From: Pseudomonadota bacterium
GTDB lineage: Bacteria > Pseudomonadota > Gammaproteobacteria > Steroidobacterales > Steroidobacteraceae
NCBI GenBank assembly: GCA_021838065.1
Contig: JAKCEJ010000217.1
Span: 1-5,395, forward strand
Direction: 5' to 3'
DNA: 5,395 nucleotides
Of the stretch, positions 1 through 5,395 are shown piece by piece; position 1 is the stretch's first letter, and every line of letters begins with the position of its first letter. The notes below the pieces were generated by a model. That model saw only the letters and a program-made list of their open reading frames with translations. It was not told the DNA's origin and did no database searches. A program made the translations under genes and the position numbers.

Positions 1-959
1 AGGATCGCCAGCCAGTGCGCGGTCGGCTGGGCGGCGAGGTGCGCCGCGAGTGCGGACTTGATCCGGGCCCGCTCGGTGAACCAGCGATCCGGATCGGTGT
101 AGGCCCGCAACGGCTCGCAGCCGATGAGCGCCCCGAGCCGATCGATCGGGGCCATGGCGACCGCGAGATAGCCGTCCGCGGTCTGATAGATGCCGTACGG
201 CGCGCCGAGGTACACGCTGGCGTTGTTGACTGCGTCGCGGGCCGGCTGCTGGCCGTCGCCGTTGAGAAACGCGGTGAACTGCTCGAACTGCATGTCGATG
301 GCGGATTCGAACAGGCTCACGTCCACCCGTCCGCCCTTTCCGGTGCGTCCGCGCCGCACCAGCAGCGCGAGCACCCCCTGGCACAGGTGCGCGCCGGCCA
401 TCAGGTCGGCGATGGACACGCCCATGGGCACCGGCCCCTGGGCGGCATCGCCCGAGAGCCAGGCCAGTCCCGACATCGCCTGGACGAGCAGGTCCTGCCC
501 CGGCTTCGTGCGCCAGGGCCCTTCGGTGCCGTAGCCGGTGATGGCCGCGTAGATCAGGCGCGGGTTCAGGGCCGCCACCGTGGCGTAGCCGAGGCCGAGG
601 CGGTCCATCACGCCTGGGCGGAAATTGTGAACCATCACGTCAGCGCGCCGGATCAGCGCCTTGACCCGCGCCAGATCGGCGGGATTCTTCAGATCCGCGG
701 CGAAGCTTGCCTTATTGCGGTTGATGGTATGAAAGAGCGCGCTGTCCCCGCCGAAGGACTGATCGGCGAGATAGAGGCGGCGGGACAGATCCCCCCCCTG
801 TGGACGCTCCACCTTGATGACCTCGGCACCGAGATCCGCCAGCCGCAGGCAACAGGAAGGCCCGGCTAGAAACTGGCTGAAATCCAGTACCAGCACCCCC
901 TCCAGCGGTCGCTCCGCGGTCGTCCCCGGCGCGTCGCGGTCCGCGTGCGCTGTCTTCAA
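1..959 (-). CDS. CaiB/BaiF family (class III) CoA-transferase, C-terminus beyond the left edge
   Basis: This gene encodes a family III CoA-transferase, a cytoplasmic enzyme that moves CoA between carboxylic acids through an aspartyl-CoA thioester. 319 codons are visible; the family is usually about 400 residues, so roughly the last fifth is missing. Family landmarks seen in translation are VLVLDFSQFLAGPSCCLRLADLG split over residues 22-44, then AEVIKVERPQGGD (45-57), the HNFRPGVMDRLGL segment (111-123), and GYGTEGPW near 142-149. MGVSIADLMAG follows, and Asp185 is the likely catalytic aspartate by analogy with formyl-CoA transferase and CaiB. GKGGRVDVSLFESA (208-221) is also typical. The start is TTG at 959-957: GAGGAG lies 5 nt upstream, there is an in-frame TAG further upstream, and there is no ATG or GTG between them. 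A GTG at codon 22 would remove a non-conserved leader and is the alternative start. The gene is divergent from the sugar-acid operon, and its acyl substrate cannot be read from sequence. Confidence 0.93.
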   Translation of the reverse strand, partial: MKTAHADRDAPGTTAERPLEGVLVLDFSQFLAGPSCCLRLADLGAEVIKVERPQGGDLSRRLYLADQSFGGDSALFHTINRNKASFAADLKNPADLARVKALIRRADVMVHNFRPGVMDRLGLGYATVAALNPRLIYAAITGYGTEGPWRTKPGQDLLVQAMSGLAWLSGDAAQGPVPMGVSIADLMAGAHLCQGVLALLVRRGRTGKGGRVDVSLFESAIDMQFEQFTAFLNGDGQQPARDAVNNASVYLGAPYGIYQTADGYLAVAMAPIDRLGALIGCEPLRAYTDPDRWFTERARIKSALAAHLAAQPTAHWLAI

Positions 960-964
960 CCGAT

Positions 965-970
965 CTCCTC
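965..970 (-). promoter_or_regulatory. Ribosome binding site supporting a TTG start
   Basis: GAGGAG on the minus strand lies 5 nt upstream of the TTG at 959-957. It is the best Shine-Dalgarno match in the region and decides the start of the CoA-transferase, because no ATG or GTG lies between the upstream in-frame stop and this TTG. Confidence 0.6.
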
Positions 971-990
971 GCGTATAGTTTGCAGATAAA

Positions 991-999
991 TGCTATGTT
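991..999 (+). promoter_or_regulatory. Weak candidate extended -10 promoter of the four-gene operon
   Basis: TGCTATGTT fits an extended -10 (TGn followed by TATGTT, 4 of 6 matches to TATAAT). No recognisable -35 lies at the proper distance. It overlaps the -10 of the opposing promoter and abuts the GTTAAC palindrome. Transcription would start near 1006, about 50 nt before the first operon gene. TATAGT at 974-979 is an alternative -10, also without a good -35. Confidence 0.3.
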
Positions 1000-1010
1000 C
1001 GTTAACAAAC
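997..1010. promoter_or_regulatory. Candidate operator: GTTAAC-centred imperfect palindrome
   Basis: The 14-nt site GTTCGTTAACAAAC is an inverted repeat around GTTAAC with one mismatched symmetric pair (12 of 14 bases symmetric). It lies entirely inside the 17-nt spacer of the minus-strand promoter and next to a plus-strand extended -10. A dimeric repressor bound here would be expected to block the CoA-transferase promoter and perhaps both directions. The regulator family cannot be assigned from this site, and no regulator gene is in the window. Confidence 0.4.
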
Positions 1011-1057
1011 GGTGTCAACTCGGCCGCGGGCCGCCGGACGGACGAGGGGGATGGGAG

Positions 1058-2194
1058 ATGCGCAAAGACCGGGCGATCCTGCTGCGGGGCATGACCTGGG
1101 ATCACCCGCGCGGCTACGGGCCGCTGGCAGCCTGCTCGGCCGCCTGGCTCGGGCGCACCGGGGTGCGGATCGAGTGGGAGCGGCGCTCGCTGCAGGATTT
1201 CGAGGCCTTTCCGGTGGCCGAGCTGGCCGCCCGCTACGACCTGATCGTCATCGACCACCCGCACGTCGGGCAGGTGACGCGCGAGGGCTGCCTGACAGCG
1301 CTCGATGCGGGCCCCGATCCGGACGATTCGGCGCCCGCGGCGGTCGGGGCCTCGCTCGCAAGCTACCGCTGGGAGGGCCTGCTCTGGGCGCTGCCCATCG
1401 ACGCGGCGGCACAGGTTCAGGCGTGGCGGCCGGACCGCTTGAGCGCCCCGCCCGCCGACTGGCCGGCCGTGCTCGAGCTGGCGGCGGACGGCGCGGTACA
1501 GTGCCCGCTGCGTCCGCCGCACAATCTGATGGCGCTGTTCACCCTGTGCGGACTGGCCGGACACCCGGCCCGGGCGAGCGGCGGGGAGCTGTTCGAGCCG
1601 GCGGCGGGGCGTGAGGCCTATGAGCATCTGCTGGAGCTCGCCGCGCGAGTCGATCCGTTGTGCGCTGAACAGGACCCGATCGCGGTGCTGGAGGGGATGG
1701 CGGCGCCGGACTCGGCCACGGCCTGCGTGCCCCTCGTTTATGGTTATGTCAGTTATTCCAGGCGCGGCGCCCCGGGGACGCGCATCGCATTCGCGGATCT
1801 CGCGCCGCTCGCGCGCGGCGGATCGTGCGCCGGCTCGGCGCTCGGCGGCACCGGCATCGCCGTTTCGGCGCGCTCCGAGGAGCGCGCCGCTGCGATCGCC
1901 TTCGCCCGCTGGGTCGCGGGCCGCGAGGCGCAGTGCGGACCGTATCTCGCCGGCGGCGGCCAGCCGGCGCACCGCGCCGCGTGGGACGATCCGGCCGCCA
2001 ATGACGAGTCGCTCGGGTTCTACCGCAACACGCGCGCGACGCTCGAGGGTGCCTGGGTGCGCCCGCGTCACGCCGGCTATATGAGCTTCCAGGCCACTGC
2101 CGCCCGGCGCCTGCAGGCGGCGCTCGGCGCGCGGGAGCCGGCCGCCGCAGTCATCGCGGCGCTCAATCGACTGTATCTCGAGGCATCACCATGA
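1058..2194 (+). CDS. Extracellular solute-binding-protein-like protein (SBP family 1) without a signal peptide
   Basis: This 378-residue protein resembles family 1 (sugar-type) ABC transporter binding proteins. Supporting segments are YDLIVIDHPHVG (60-71), WALPIDAAAQVQAW (110-123), GGTGIAVSARSEERAAAIAF (263-282) and the NTRATLEGAW stretch near 324-333, which is typical of the binding-protein C-terminal lobe. The start is ATG 1058, with GAGGGGG 7 nt upstream. The next in-frame ATG upstream (980) would add an unconserved, proline/glycine-rich leader and would lie upstream of the candidate operon promoter. The N-terminus reads MRKDRAILLRGMTWDHPRGY: there is no hydrophobic core, no lipobox and no twin arginine, so the protein appears cytoplasmic. 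No ABC permease or ATPase gene is visible. The stop overlaps the next start (ATGA). Transport, sensing or another ligand-binding role are all possible. The family call is fairly sure; the function is not. Confidence 0.8.
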   Translation: MRKDRAILLRGMTWDHPRGYGPLAACSAAWLGRTGVRIEWERRSLQDFEAFPVAELAARYDLIVIDHPHVGQVTREGCLTALDAGPDPDDSAPAAVGASLASYRWEGLLWALPIDAAAQVQAWRPDRLSAPPADWPAVLELAADGAVQCPLRPPHNLMALFTLCGLAGHPARASGGELFEPAAGREAYEHLLELAARVDPLCAEQDPIAVLEGMAAPDSATACVPLVYGYVSYSRRGAPGTRIAFADLAPLARGGSCAGSALGGTGIAVSARSEERAAAIAFARWVAGREAQCGPYLAGGGQPAHRAAWDDPAANDESLGFYRNTRATLEGAWVRPRHAGYMSFQATAARRLQAALGAREPAAAVIAALNRLYLEASP

Positions 2195-4026
2195 AGCGAC
2201 CGACCTCACGCCGTGCATTTCTCCAATCGGCCGCGACGGCCGCCGGAATCGGGGTCATCGGCGGGCGCGCTCGGTGGGCCCGCGCGCGCGCGCTGACGGC
2301 GCACGATGCAGCACAGGGCTCGGCCGTCGATCGTCTGCGTGAGTTCGACTACCGCGATGTCGCCCTGACCGGCGGACCGCTGAAAGCGCAGTACGACTTC
2401 ATTCACGCGCATTACCTGGCGCTCGACAACGACCGGCTGCTGCAGATCTACCGCGAGCACGCCGGCCTGCCCGCGCCCGGCATCGACATGGGCGGATGGT
2501 ATGGCGCCGGGGGCTTCATTCCGGGCCACTCTTTCGGTCAGTACGTCTCGGGCATTGCGCGCATCGGGCGCTGCACCGGCGACGAGGCGTGCCGCACCAA
2601 AGTGCACGAGCTGATACACGGCTTCGGCAAGGCGCTCGATGCCAACCCGGTTCCCTACGCCGGCGAGGGCGCCTGGAAGATGTGGCCGGCCTACGTGCTC
2701 GACAAGCACATGATCGGGCTGATCGATGCCTACCGGCTGAGCGGCATGCAGCCGGCGCGCGGGCTGATCCCGCGGGTCATCCGCGGCGCGCTGCCGTTCA
2801 TCTCGCCGGTCAGCCGCGACCGGATCGGCGTGAAGACCCCTCCCTACGACGAAACCTACATCGTTTCGGAGAATCTGTTCACCGCGGCGCACCTGACCGG
2901 GGAGCGCAGCGTGCGCGATCTGGCGGTGAAATACCTGCTCGACAAACCGTATTTCGACCCGCTCGCGCGCGGCGAGAACGTGCTCGCCGGCCGCCAGGCC
3001 TACAGCCATGTCATGGCGCTGAGCTCGGCGGCCAAGGCCTATATCGAGCTCGGCGAGCCGCGCTACCGCGAGGCAATCGTCAACGGCTGGAAGTTCCTCG
3101 ACGAGCAGAGCTACGCCACCGGCGGCTGGGGGCCGAACGAGCTGCTGATCGCGCCCGGGACCGGCGCGCTCTACTCGAGCCTGACCCACACCGCGGATCA
3201 CTTCGAGACGCCGTGCGGGACCTACGCGACCATGAAGCTCGCCCGCTATCTGCTGCGCTTCACGGGCGATGCGCGCTACGGCGACGGACTCGAGCGCATC
3301 ATGTGGAACGGGCTGCTCGCGGTCCGCCCGCCGGACTCCAACGGCAATTCGCCGTATTATTCGAGCTACAACCCGGACGCGAAGAAAGTCTTTTATCCGC
3401 AGAAGTGGCCGTGCTGCTCCGGCACGCTGGTCCAGGGCGTGGCCGACTACGTGCGCAACGTCTATTTTCATTCGCCCGGCTCGCTCTACGTGAACCTGTT
3501 TACGCCCTCGCAGGTCCGCTGGCGCAGCGGCGGACGGGCGGTGGCCCTCACACAGCACACCGATTACCCGGCTGGCGAGTCAGTGACGCTGCAGGTCGCA
3601 ACGGCCGCGCCGGCGGCGTTCGCGCTCATGGTCCGCGTCCCCGGCTGGCTCGCCGCCGAGCCCGAGATCCGCATCAACGGCCGGCGCGTGTCCGTGGCAG
3701 CCGCGCCGGGCACGTTCGCCGCGCTCAGGCGCACCTGGCGCGACGGCGACCGGGTGGAGCTGCACCTGCCTCAGGCGCTGCGCACGCAGCCCGTCGACCG
3801 CTCCCATCCCGATACCGTCGCTTTGCTGCGCGGGCCGCTCCTCTACAGCGCACTCAACTTCACCGGCCCCGGCACACCCGTGCCGCAGCTCGATGTGGCC
3901 GGGATCACGCCGGTGACCGGCGTGGCCGAGACCTACCGGCAGATGGACCGCGGACAGCAGATCCTCTTCGTGCCGTTCTACAAGGTTCTCAACGAGTCCT
4001 ACAATGTCTACTTCCAGAGGGCCTGA
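2191..4026 (+). CDS. Tat-exported GH127/DUF1680 glycoside hydrolase (beta-L-arabinofuranosidase-like)
   Basis: This 611-residue protein belongs to the DUF1680/GH127 group, zinc-cysteine glycosidases whose founding member (HypBA1) removes beta-L-arabinofuranose. The N-terminus has a twin-arginine motif, SRRAFLQS (6-13), then a weakly hydrophobic AATAAGIGVIGG and possible cleavage after ARA (32-34), predicting folded export to the periplasm or outside. The (alpha/alpha)6 domain spans roughly 50-430: GGPLKAQYDF (61-70), GGWYGAGGFIPGHSFGQYVS (101-120), TGGWGPNE (310-317), ETPCGTYATMKLARYLL (339-355) and WPCCSGTL (406-413). By analogy with HypBA1, Glu317 is the likely acid/base, Cys408 the nucleophile, and Glu339, Cys342, Cys408 and Cys409 the zinc ligands. 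A beta-sandwich follows, with VRVPGWL (481-487) and LLRGPLLYSAL (545-555). The ATG overlaps the preceding stop, and GAGG lies 7 nt upstream. The length is normal for the family. The operon context suggests a furanoside whose sugar feeds the RLP and kinase; the exact substrate is unknown. Confidence 0.9.
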   Translation: MKRPTSRRAFLQSAATAAGIGVIGGRARWARARALTAHDAAQGSAVDRLREFDYRDVALTGGPLKAQYDFIHAHYLALDNDRLLQIYREHAGLPAPGIDMGGWYGAGGFIPGHSFGQYVSGIARIGRCTGDEACRTKVHELIHGFGKALDANPVPYAGEGAWKMWPAYVLDKHMIGLIDAYRLSGMQPARGLIPRVIRGALPFISPVSRDRIGVKTPPYDETYIVSENLFTAAHLTGERSVRDLAVKYLLDKPYFDPLARGENVLAGRQAYSHVMALSSAAKAYIELGEPRYREAIVNGWKFLDEQSYATGGWGPNELLIAPGTGALYSSLTHTADHFETPCGTYATMKLARYLLRFTGDARYGDGLERIMWNGLLAVRPPDSNGNSPYYSSYNPDAKKVFYPQKWPCCSGTLVQGVADYVRNVYFHSPGSLYVNLFTPSQVRWRSGGRAVALTQHTDYPAGESVTLQVATAAPAAFALMVRVPGWLAAEPEIRINGRRVSVAAAPGTFAALRRTWRDGDRVELHLPQALRTQPVDRSHPDTVALLRGPLLYSALNFTGPGTPVPQLDVAGITPVTGVAETYRQMDRGQQILFVPFYKVLNESYNVYFQRA

Positions 4027-5290
4027 GGGCGCGCGCGTCATCGCGCGCTACTGGATCGAGACCGCCCGCCCGCTGGAGGAGGCCGCCGCGACGATGGCCG
4101 GAGAGCAGTCGACCGGCACGTTCGTGCGGGTCGAGGGAGAGACCGATGCGCTGCGCGAGCGCTTCGCCGCCCGCATCGAGGCGCTGACACCCATGGGCGA
4201 GACTCACGCGCCGTCGCTTCCCGGGGCCTGGCGGCCGAGCGGCGGGGCGGCCGTGTGGCGCACCGCGCAGGTCACGCTGTCCTGGCCGCTGCACAACTTC
4301 GGACCGTCGCTGCCGAACCTGCTCGCCGCCGTCGCGGGGAATCTGTGGGAGCTGAAGGCGTTCTCGGGAATGCGGCTGCTCGATCTGACGCTGCCGGCGG
4401 AGTTTCTCTCGGTGTACCCGGGTCCGCAGTTCGGCGTAGCCGGCACGCGCGCCGTGAGCGGCGTGCACGGCCGGCCGCTCATCGGCACGATCATCAAGCC
4501 GAGCGTCGGCCTCTCACCGGATGCCACCGCTGCGCGGGTCGCCGAGCTCGCCACCGCCGGCGTGGACTTCATCAAGGACGATGAGCTGCAGGCGGACGGC
4601 CCTCACTGCCCGTTCGAGGCGCGCTTCAGCGCAGTGATGCGGGTGCTGCGCGAGCACGCCGAGCGCACCGGGCACCGGGTCCTCTATGCGGTCAACATCA
4701 CCGGCGAGATCGATCAGATGCTGCGCCGCCACGAGCGTGTCGTGTCCGAGAGCGGCAACTGCGTCATGGTGAGCCTCAACAGCATCGGCCTGCCGGCGCT
4801 CACCGCGCTGCGCGCGCACTGTCAGGTGCCGATCCACGGGCACCGCAACGGCTGGGGCCTGCTCGGGCGCTCGCCGGCAATCGGCGTGAGCTTCCCGGCC
4901 TGGCAGAAGCTGTGGCGGCTCGCGGGCATCGACCACGTGCACGTCAACGGGCTCGACAACAAATTCTGCGAGAGCAACGAGTCGGTCATCGCCTCCGCGC
5001 GCGAGTGTCGCACGCCGATGTTTCCGCCGCCGGCGCGCGGTTGCGAAATCATGCCGGTGTTCTCCTCCGGTCAGACGGCGCTGCAGGTGCCGGGCACGTG
5101 GCAGGCGCTCGGCACGGTGGATCTCATTCACGCCTGCGGCGGCGGGATCATCGGCCATCCCGGCGGCGCGGCCGCCGGCGTGCGCAGCCTGCGCCAGGCG
5201 TGGGAGGCGGCCGTCGCGGGCATCCCGCTCGGCGAATATGCGCGCGAGCACCGGGAGCTCGCCGAGGCAATCGCGACCTTCGGCCGCTGA
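4004..5290 (+). CDS. RuBisCO-like protein (form IV), possibly 3-oxo-isoapionate-4-phosphate transcarboxylase/hydrolase (OiaX-like)
   Basis: This 428-residue RuBisCO large-subunit-fold protein is likely cytoplasmic. Aligned by eye to spinach RuBisCO it keeps Glu34 and Thr39 (E60, T65), Asn113 (N123), Lys165 in IIKPS (K175), Lys191-Asp193-Glu194 in FIKDDE (carbamylated K201 and metal ligands D203, E204), His280-Arg281 (H294, R295), His313 (H327), Lys320 (loop-6 K334), Ser354 and Gly356 (S379, G381) and the GGG at 379-381 (G403, G404). K177 is replaced by Ser167. It is shorter than true RuBisCO, and no small subunit or phosphoribulokinase is visible, so carbon fixation is unlikely. A DUF1537 kinase follows immediately, as for OiaX, which turns 3-oxo-isoapionate 4-phosphate into 3-phosphoglycerate and glycolate. 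ATG 4004 overlaps the previous gene by 23 nt. No later start precedes the conserved ARYWIET segment. The RLP call is firm; the OiaX substrate is inference. Confidence 0.93.
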   Translation: MSTSRGPEGARVIARYWIETARPLEEAAATMAGEQSTGTFVRVEGETDALRERFAARIEALTPMGETHAPSLPGAWRPSGGAAVWRTAQVTLSWPLHNFGPSLPNLLAAVAGNLWELKAFSGMRLLDLTLPAEFLSVYPGPQFGVAGTRAVSGVHGRPLIGTIIKPSVGLSPDATAARVAELATAGVDFIKDDELQADGPHCPFEARFSAVMRVLREHAERTGHRVLYAVNITGEIDQMLRRHERVVSESGNCVMVSLNSIGLPALTALRAHCQVPIHGHRNGWGLLGRSPAIGVSFPAWQKLWRLAGIDHVHVNGLDNKFCESNESVIASARECRTPMFPPPARGCEIMPVFSSGQTALQVPGTWQALGTVDLIHACGGGIIGHPGGAAAGVRSLRQAWEAAVAGIPLGEYAREHRELAEAIATFGR

Positions 5291-5300
5291 GGGGGGCATC

Positions 5301-5395
5301 ATGTCCGGTCGTCTGTATGCGTATTACGGCGACGACTTCACCGGCTCGACCGACGTGCTCGAGGTGTTGGCGTCGGCCGGCGTGCGCAGCGTGCT
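5301..5395 (+). CDS. DUF1537 four-carbon-acid-sugar-type kinase, N-terminal fragment (possibly 3-oxo-isoapionate kinase)
   Basis: Only the first 31 codons are in the window. The translation contains YYGDDFTGSTDVLEVLASAG (8-27), the hallmark N-terminal segment of the DUF1537 sugar-acid kinase family (OtnK, DtnK, OiaK and relatives). These enzymes phosphorylate erythronate, threonate, 3-oxo-acids or related substrates using ATP. The ATG follows the RLP stop after 10 nt. GAGGGGGG (5289-5296), which overlaps that stop codon, is a strong ribosome binding site. Its place directly behind an RLP matches the OiaK-OiaX pairing, where the kinase makes the phosphate ester the RLP consumes. The rest of the gene, with the ATP-binding domain, lies beyond the right edge, so specificity and intactness cannot be judged. 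Confidence 0.88.
   Translation, partial: MSGRLYAYYGDDFTGSTDVLEVLASAGVRSV

Larger units (their letters stand above)
990..1018 (-). promoter_or_regulatory. Candidate sigma-70 promoter of the CoA-transferase
   Basis: Read on the minus strand, a perfect -35 hexamer TTGACA (1018-1013) is followed by exactly 17 nt and then TAGCAT (995-990), which matches 4 of 6 positions of the -10 consensus. Transcription would begin near 983, giving a short leader of about 24 nt before the TTG start at 959. The hexamers and spacing are directly visible; promoter activity is inferred. Confidence 0.6.

Noticed and set aside
15..869. Plus-strand open frame of 284 codons across the left end
   Set aside because: It lies antisense to a clear CaiB/BaiF CoA-transferase, and its composition (HRG-rich) fits a shadow frame.
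980..1057. N-terminal extension of the binding protein from an ATG at 980
   Set aside because: The extra 26 residues are not a signal peptide, the ATG would lie upstream of the candidate operon promoter's start, and the ATG at 1058 has a good ribosome binding site directly upstream.
956..2071. Long open frame on the minus strand opposite the binding-protein gene (371 codons)
   Set aside because: The translation is low-complexity and arginine-rich, with no family motifs. It is a shadow typical of very GC-rich coding DNA, and the opposite strand carries a recognisable protein.
2280..2291. Alternating CG dinucleotide run in the Tat signal region
   Set aside because: It is short and explained by Arg-Ala codons in a GC-rich genome. 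It could slip, but nothing shows that it acts as a switch.
2206..3558. Long open frame on the minus strand opposite the GH127 gene (450 codons)
   Set aside because: It has no recognisable domain and mirrors the codon structure of a well-supported plus-strand gene. The lack of antisense stops follows from GC bias.
4004..5290. True carbon-fixing RuBisCO
   Set aside because: K177 is replaced by serine, the protein is shorter than form I, no small subunit or phosphoribulokinase is present, and the neighbours are sugar-acid catabolism genes.

Overview
The window is about 5.4 kb of very GC-rich, densely coding DNA. Codon third positions are nearly all G/C, genes are tightly packed, and there is a twin-arginine signal. 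This suggests a high-GC proteobacterium (beta-, gamma- or alphaproteobacterial soil or freshwater type). I cannot name the genus. There are no tRNA or rRNA genes, CRISPR arrays, insertion sequences or clear terminators.

Layout: positions 959-1 (minus strand) hold most of a class III (CaiB/BaiF family) CoA-transferase, which starts at TTG and runs off the left edge. A divergent intergenic region of about 98 bp (960-1057) follows. It carries a strong candidate sigma-70 promoter for the CoA-transferase and a GTTAAC-centred imperfect palindrome sitting exactly in that promoter's spacer. A weaker extended -10 faces the other way. To the right is a four-gene plus-strand operon. It encodes a solute-binding-protein-like protein with no visible signal peptide (1058-2194), a Tat-exported GH127/DUF1680 glycosidase (2191-4026), a RuBisCO-like protein (RLP, 4004-5290), and the first 31 codons of a DUF1537 four-carbon-acid-sugar-type kinase (5301 to the right edge). 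The junctions are a 4-nt ATGA overlap, a 23-nt overlap and a 10-nt gap, so the genes are probably co-transcribed and at least partly translationally coupled.

How the genes may work together: an RLP beside a DUF1537 kinase is the arrangement known from one route of D-apiose/D-apionate catabolism. In that route the kinase (OiaK) phosphorylates 3-oxo-isoapionate and the RLP (OiaX) converts the phosphate to 3-phosphoglycerate and glycolate. The RLP here keeps nearly all RuBisCO catalytic positions, including the carbamylated lysine, both acidic metal ligands and the loop-6 lysine, so it is probably a real enzyme acting on a phosphorylated sugar acid. A Tat-exported furanosidase-family enzyme in the same operon suggests that the sugar is cut from a plant or microbial glycoside first. 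The signal-less binding protein and the divergent CoA-transferase are not part of the described apionate route. They make this a candidate variant or new pathway.
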